A stretch of 64,000 nt of DNA from Lycium barbarum (Eukaryota; Streptophyta; Magnoliopsida; Solanales; Solanaceae). The DNA lies in assembly GCF_019175385.1 (NCBI RefSeq), contig NC_083339.1:28487637-28551636 (forward strand), given 5' to 3'. The first letter of the stretch is position 1. Each line of letters begins with the position of its first letter. The notes below the pieces were generated by a model. It worked only from the letters and a program-made list of their open reading frames with translations, did not search any database and was not told the DNA's origin. Below, one piece after another: positions 59,304-64,000 of this stretch. Both the position numbers and the translations under genes were made by a program.

Positions 59304-60919
59304 ATCATTCTTCTCCTCTAGCTGTGTTGGTTGGGAAATTAAGTTAGCTATTTTGGGGTTGGTCTTAACCCTTCCCCTGGTGTCCTGACATGCTAGAGGT
59401 TCATGAAACCTCTTGGATCTTGTGCGGCATTAGGAACATGGTTGGTGGTGACATTCCCTCTTTCTGCCCAAATCCCTACCAATAAAAAGTCTAGTAGCGC
59501 AGATGTGAATGTAATAGTAGGTCTTGTAAATGAATTATATGTATATATACACTCTTGTATAGTTATATATGTGATAAGTTCATTGAATATAAACTAACTG
59601 GGTCCTGTTTTCTTTTTCTCTTGCATGGCCACTTGGGCCGAGTCCATCCACCCTATTGGGCGAACGGCCCAATAGGAAAATTCTTTCAAAGATTATTGAG
59701 TTCAAGAAAAGAAATGGAAGCTAATATTGTTAAAGACGCAAAGAAGGCCCAGCCATGGGTGAAAATTGCCAACTAGGGGCTTGGCACGCCCCTAGTCTTC
59801 CCTTTCTCTTTACTTATACACTATTTGTTATGTGTAATTGATTGTATCCTGTAAAGTTGTAACATTCATGTATATTATTTGAATCATTATGATTATGAAC
59901 TAGTCATCTTCGGATAACGGTGCCTACGCCGTTTATCTCGACATTTAGGTCCCCACACGATTTTCAAACCCAAGCTTAGTATAAACGATTTTTGAAAGTA
60001 AAAGTGGCTATGTAAATAAATCAATAAAGAGGAAAAAAGGGGGGTTCCTTCAGTATGGAATATTGTCACCATCTTCTTGAAGGAAAAACCAAATTGAATG
60101 TTTTAAACGAAGAGAACGTTTCTTTGGAACTCAGTTTTCTAAAATAATTAGAAGATTTCTGGACCAAGCCCAATCGAAAAAAAATTAGAATTTTGGGGCT
60201 AAGGCCCAATTAAAACCACATTTTCAAACCCCATTTAACAAATTTTTAGAAAAAAGGGGAAATTTTGGACTGAGCCCAGAAGCCGAAAAAATGAAAACTT
60301 TGATCTAAGGCCCAATGGAAAAATCAATACACCTTCCTGCACTTGGGCCAAGCCAACGTAAAAATGCAACCTCATTATTACAAATATTGGGCCTTAAAGT
60401 TTAGTTTCAAAGACAAAGAAAGATGTTAGTTTTTTTTAAAGGCCGGACCTCTCATATATATATATATATATATATGTAAGTATATGTATAAAAGGAACTA
60501 GTTGTATCCAGATATTATAAATCCGAATCTAAAATACCCTATATGTAAATGGGATATACTTAATTCATTTAAAAAATGATATGCAAAATGACAGACTTTA
60601 TAATGCGGGAAATAAACACCAAATAAATAGTTCATGCAAATTCTGATACATTGGAATTCGAAGGTCAACCGTATAATACGGATCCTTAATTTTAGGGTGT
60701 CTAACACCTTCCATAGGGGATCACCAGAACCCTTACCTAGAACATTGGATTATGAAAGGGTTTTCACGGTGTATGAATAAAACCTTCAAAACTGGTTTTC
60801 CTAATTTTCTAAAAATTAGGTGACGACTTTTTAAAACAAAGTCCGAAAAAGCACCAACGAGCTCAAAGTAGCTTTCCGAGTGCTAACCCCCTTCCTCCCC
60901 TCGAAATGCAAACTGTTAT
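59304..60919 (+). mobile_element. Tat/Ogre-type 5' LTR, segment 2 of 2 (E2)
   Basis: Matches the last 2 kb of E1: GGTTCATGAAACC (59399), CACTTGGGCC with AATAGGAAAATTCTTTC (59630-59690), GGGCC/GCCCAA-rich part (60150-60390), and GACTTTTTAAAACAAAGTCCG (60823). Terminus ...AACTGTTATA is a damaged form of ...CGTTACA. Non-coding. Contains (AT)n at 60454-60475. Confidence 0.78.
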
Positions 60920-60924
60920 AGATA

Positions 60925-60942
60925 GAGACTTTGCTGGGGACT
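60925..60942 (+). other. Primer binding site of Tat element E2
   Basis: AGACTTTGCTGGGGACTT, close to the TGGCGACTCTGCTGGGGA-type PBS usual for Tat/Ogre elements, 5 bases after the LTR end. The tRNA identity (often given as Arg) is from memory. Confidence 0.65.
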
Positions 60943-61488
60943 TAAAGGTTCTAACCATAAAGATTGCAATATAACAAGAGTATATTTGTATTTATGTGTT
61001 TACTTTCCCACAATTATTAAATGTCAATGCATGCATATCATAATTCCGCCACTCCTGGCATTTATTTTAAATTTTGCTACAAAGGAGACTTCGCGGAGCA
61101 CACGGTTGTTCCTTCAGTATAAAACCAAAATATTCCTTTTGGAACCGTTATGTGGCGGGGTTGGTTCGCGGTCGTCCAATAGCCCTAACGGTTCAACCCC
61201 AGTTGTCTGCTCGGGTTCTCGATCTTTTGTAAAAAGCCCACTCTAGTGAAAACTAGGATAGAGCTAAGCCAAATCCCTGCTGAAATAGAACATTTATACT
61301 TAGACGAGCTTTGGGTATCTCAGGCCTACCTAAAGCTCATTAGGAGAGACTACCTTGTGTTCAGACGGTCTATGACCCGAAGAACACCACATTTCATTTA
61401 TATACTATGTGGAAGCATGTTTGTGCCTATATTATGAACGATTGATCCTATAGGGATCGGGGAATCTTAACCGTGTTTTGTTTTGTAG
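60943..61488 (+). mobile_element. Leader region of Tat element E2
   Basis: About 550 bases between PBS and the first recognisable gag codons. Degenerate reading frames, for example 61246-61437, show no known domain. Confidence 0.5.
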
Positions 61489-62959
61489 ATGGAATGCAGA
61501 ATCCGTTTTGACATAGTTACTGAGCCTCCGAATTTATTGAGAGCTTGGCGGGAATGGCTAGGTGATGCTCATCGAAGGATAGTTAATTGCACTTTAGGTC
61601 ATCTACCCACGATCATGACAATGACGGGTTGTCCAGAGCTAATAGAGGTATTAGCCAGGCATTGGGACGACAAGGAAATGTTGTTCCGTTTTGGTGATAT
61701 CGAGATGACTCTGACCCTAGAAGAAATTAGGGATGCTATACATAGCAATGGAACCCATCTAAGGAGGCGACACAAGCCAGAACAAAATCTGTTATTTCCA
61801 CAGGGGCCCACCGTCGGCCAATTAAGTTTCTCGCCTTAATTGAGGCGCCCTGGGCATAAGGGCCCACTGTAGCCTTTAGGTATTTGTATCGGAGGTTCGG
61901 GGACGTTACCGGGTGTAATCTGCATCAGAGGGAATTCAAGAGTAGAGAAGAATGGGAAAATGTTAGACCTTTGGCGTTTACCATAGCCCTACTAGGCACT
62001 ATGGTAATCCCGAAGAATGAGTCGCTGGCCTTAGACCCTCGAGTGATTTACTTGACCCAGCCAATATTCTATGGTATAACCAAGGATCAGGAAACCAAGT
62101 ATTTCAACTTGGCACCCATCATCCTGGAAGACATTTTTCGGGCTTTAGACAAATGCCAGAATCATTTTCGATACTTCCAAGGGTGTAACATGTTGTTACA
62201 ATGGTGGATTATCAAACACATCAACATGGCTAAAGTAGTCCAGTATTTGAGAAACAACAACAGGATAGACCGCCTCATAAATTATTGTCCGAACCTTAGT
62301 TATAGTCCAAAGGAGCATGGGCTCGTTTTTTTGCAGGGTTGACTGAAGATAGGATCCAGTGGATGTTCCCTGACTTCAAATCTGAAAGCATAATGGTTCG
62401 GGGCAAAAACTGCCCATTTGTGCCTTTAGTAGGGGTTCGAGGAACCCGTCCTTATTATCCATCTCGAGTGTTAAGGCAATTTGGTAGAAGGCAAGTTATA
62501 CCCTAGATGGGGAACCCTGAGCAATTTATTATCGAGCATACTGAGCAGAAAATCAAGAACGCCGGTGTAATTCTTAGGGACTAGAATGGTTGTGTGAGTT
62601 GGGGTCCAAACACTTTAGCTCCCAACAGGTTTGAAGCAGGGTATGACCCAAGGTATTATGAGTGGTTGCAGGGACACGTGGCCCGTGCATCCATTCTAGG
62701 GCCCATACTTCCTCATGACGCTCGAGAAGAAGAGCATTTGAAAGAGTGTTTGGAAAGCACAGATGAGCATTTGGCCAAGATTTTAGAAGAAACAGACCCA
62801 GCGATAGTCAGGGATGGAGATGTATCAAGCACGACTTTTGATTCAGACCACCCTTCAGAAGGCCAAGACAAGCCAAGCCTCGACATTAGCCTCTGGAGGA
62901 AGACCCTGCTGATTTATTGCTTTACGATAAGCCCCATATCGGCTTCATCATCTTTGTAA
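61489..62959 (+). pseudogene. Tat/Ogre gag-region pseudogene with DUF7745/plant-mobile-like domain
   Basis: Three successive frames make one decayed protein. Frame 1 (61489-61839): WREWLGDAHRRIVN..., then LIEVLARHWDDKEMLFRFGDIEMT, TLEEIRDAIHSNG. Frame 2 (from about 61818 and 61884-62342): YRRFGDVTG, EEWENVRPLAFTIALLGTMV, IILEDIFRALDKCQNHFRYF, GCNMLLQWWIIKHI. Frame 3 (62336-62959, with TAG codons at about 62503 and 62582): GLTEDRIQWMFPDF, VPLVGVRGTRPYYPSRVLRQ, YDPRYYEWLQGHV, then an acidic coiled tail. The blocks F(R/C)F(G/S)D.E(M/L)T.TLEEI, FMIAFLG-like, ILADIYRAL-like, GCNLLLQ.W and PYAPYRVLRQ are those of the DUF7745 (plant mobile-like) domain common in Solanaceae Tat-type elements. The second frame change coincides with a T7 run near 62325. 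Not a working gene. Confidence 0.75.
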
Positions 62960-63789
62960 TCCCTTCGGGGAAGATATTTTTATCATTTATTAACTAATGA
63001 TGATTTTTCGAGGCAATGGTTCATCTTCACAAATGGCACTTACATGTTTCAAGCGATTGAGAAAGCCTTAACTCAAAAAGGCCTTAGGAACACGAGTAGT
63101 ATAAATATCTTCAAATTACATGAATACTTGCTACGTGCTTCACATGCCTACTTGCTATATGTGTTATCATATATAAAAGCTTGAGTACAATTGGTCCGAT
63201 GATCTAAACCACATACCCAAAAAAAACCACAAGGCTTAATACTTACCCGAATTTAGGAGAGACAGCTGAGATGCTGAGGGATAAGGTGATACAAATGGAA
63301 AAACACCTCCATGGAACACGAAAAAAAATTAAGGAGGTTGACAGATAACTGGGTATGGTTGGAAATCCGCCAGAAGGCATACCTCAAGAGCAATATTATG
63401 GGAATTTCCCGAAAGAAGTGAGAGAATCGGTGCTGAATTATATACCCTTAGAGAGAAGGCCTATGACACCTAGAGAAGGGACTCCAGAAGGAGTGAATGA
63501 AAACAAAGGAGCTAGGTTAGACCTGTAGGTGATGGAATCAGACTCGCAAGAAGAGTTGGAGCATCAACAGGAAGCCTCCGAACCCATTGAGAAGGAAAAA
63601 ACCATAGTGAAGAAGAGCCTCAAGATATGGAGGAAGAAGAATTGGAGCCTATCAACATAGAGGTCGAGGAAGAAGATGAACCATTTGAGATGTTTCCTGA
63701 GTTTTAATGAGAAGAGAATGATATGAATGGAGAATCTAACTACTACCCCCCCAACCAACGAGGGATCTGACTCATACGCACCCTCACCC
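62960..63789 (+). mobile_element. Decayed continuation of the Tat gag region
   Basis: No long open frame. Between 63240 and 63700 broken frames read as charged, coiled-coil-like peptide (LGETAEMLRDKVIQMEKHL..., then EEEELEPINI-type acidic stretches), as expected for the linker after the DUF7745 domain. Stops are frequent. The minus-strand frame at 63564-63791 is its complement and not a gene. Confidence 0.5.
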
Positions 63790-64000
63790 ATGGTGGTACC
63801 TGCGGCCTCTACTATGGCATCAGAAAATTGTGGGAGAGCAGGCCCTTTCGAACCTGCTTGGTGGGGCTTAACCTTTAAAGCCTATTCTTCCCCATTCAGA
63901 GTGGCCCCACAGCCCGTCACCTGTAAGGAAGTATTTGAAAGGATGTTAGCCACGGGAGTGTCTTGCACCACCAAGGCTAGGTTGTCGCCGCCCGAGTTGG
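63790..64000 (+). pseudogene. Tat polyprotein fragment, open to the window edge
   Basis: From ATG 63790 an uninterrupted frame of 70 codons (MVVPAASTMASENCGRAGPF...) runs off the window. It contains PFEPAWWGLTFKAYSS and PVTCKEVFERMLATGVSC, residues I cannot assign to a named domain. Probably the part of gag-pol that follows the acidic linker. Start codon is not established; the frame may simply be a surviving piece of the larger polyprotein. Confidence 0.4.

Overview
This is a plant nuclear window, almost certainly from the nightshade family (Solanaceae). The evidence is a receptor-like protein relic closely resembling tomato Ve1, LTR families and a copia gag type that I recognise from Solanaceae, and a stray fragment of plastid rpl2 with its group II intron start. 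Genus cannot be fixed from the sequence. I see no intact host gene, no tRNA, rRNA or other RNA gene, and nothing prokaryotic. Nearly the whole window is a nest of LTR retrotransposons, most broken.

Layout. 1-1692: distal part of a Ty3/gypsy LTR. 1693-1991: residual 3' internal sequence of a Tat/Ogre-type element. 1992-27355: the very long 3' LTR of that element (about 7.3 kb once insertions are removed), split by two complete elements: C (4191-13473, plus strand, two LTRs and a 2.7-kb interior with no pol, LARD-like) and D (13960-22735, minus strand, Tekay/Del-like chromovirus with a decayed gag-pol, perfect 5-bp duplication AGAAA). 27356-34143: the only stretch not dominated by gypsy DNA, holding a copia gag remnant, a copia LTR, a nearly full-length Ve1-like LRR receptor pseudogene (29692-32846, minus), a 90-bp foldback and a second small LRR scrap. 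34144-41459: a copia 3' LTR interrupted by element A (34687-41219, duplication TTTAT), which carries a hAT-type MITE and a chimeric right LTR. 41608-44218: solo gypsy LTR F (duplication GTATC). 44568-53963: element B, plus-strand Tekay-like gypsy with a 5'-truncated first LTR, decayed gag-pol, and a roughly 300-bp plastid rpl2 insert inside gag. 53964-60919: 5' LTR of a second Tat/Ogre element, interrupted by minus-strand solo LTR G (57189-59303, duplication ATCAT). 60925-64000: its PBS, leader and a decayed gag region with a DUF7745/plant-mobile-like domain, running off the window.

How the parts relate. Target-site duplications give an insertion order: C and D landed in an existing Tat LTR, A in a copia LTR, G in the second Tat LTR. 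Elements A, B, C and D share a TTCGAGGACGAA-like motif at a constant 20-22 bases before the 3' LTR, even though C has no coding sequence, which suggests that C used the Tekay machinery in trans. The most unusual items are the plastid rpl2 fragment inside a retrotransposon gag, the Ve1-like pseudogene with a second fragment beside it, the shared pre-LTR motif, and a TATA box inside a perfect inverted repeat in the Tat LTR that is missing from the second copy. Coordinates of LTR ends come from visible TG...CA termini and matched duplications; where those are absent I say so.
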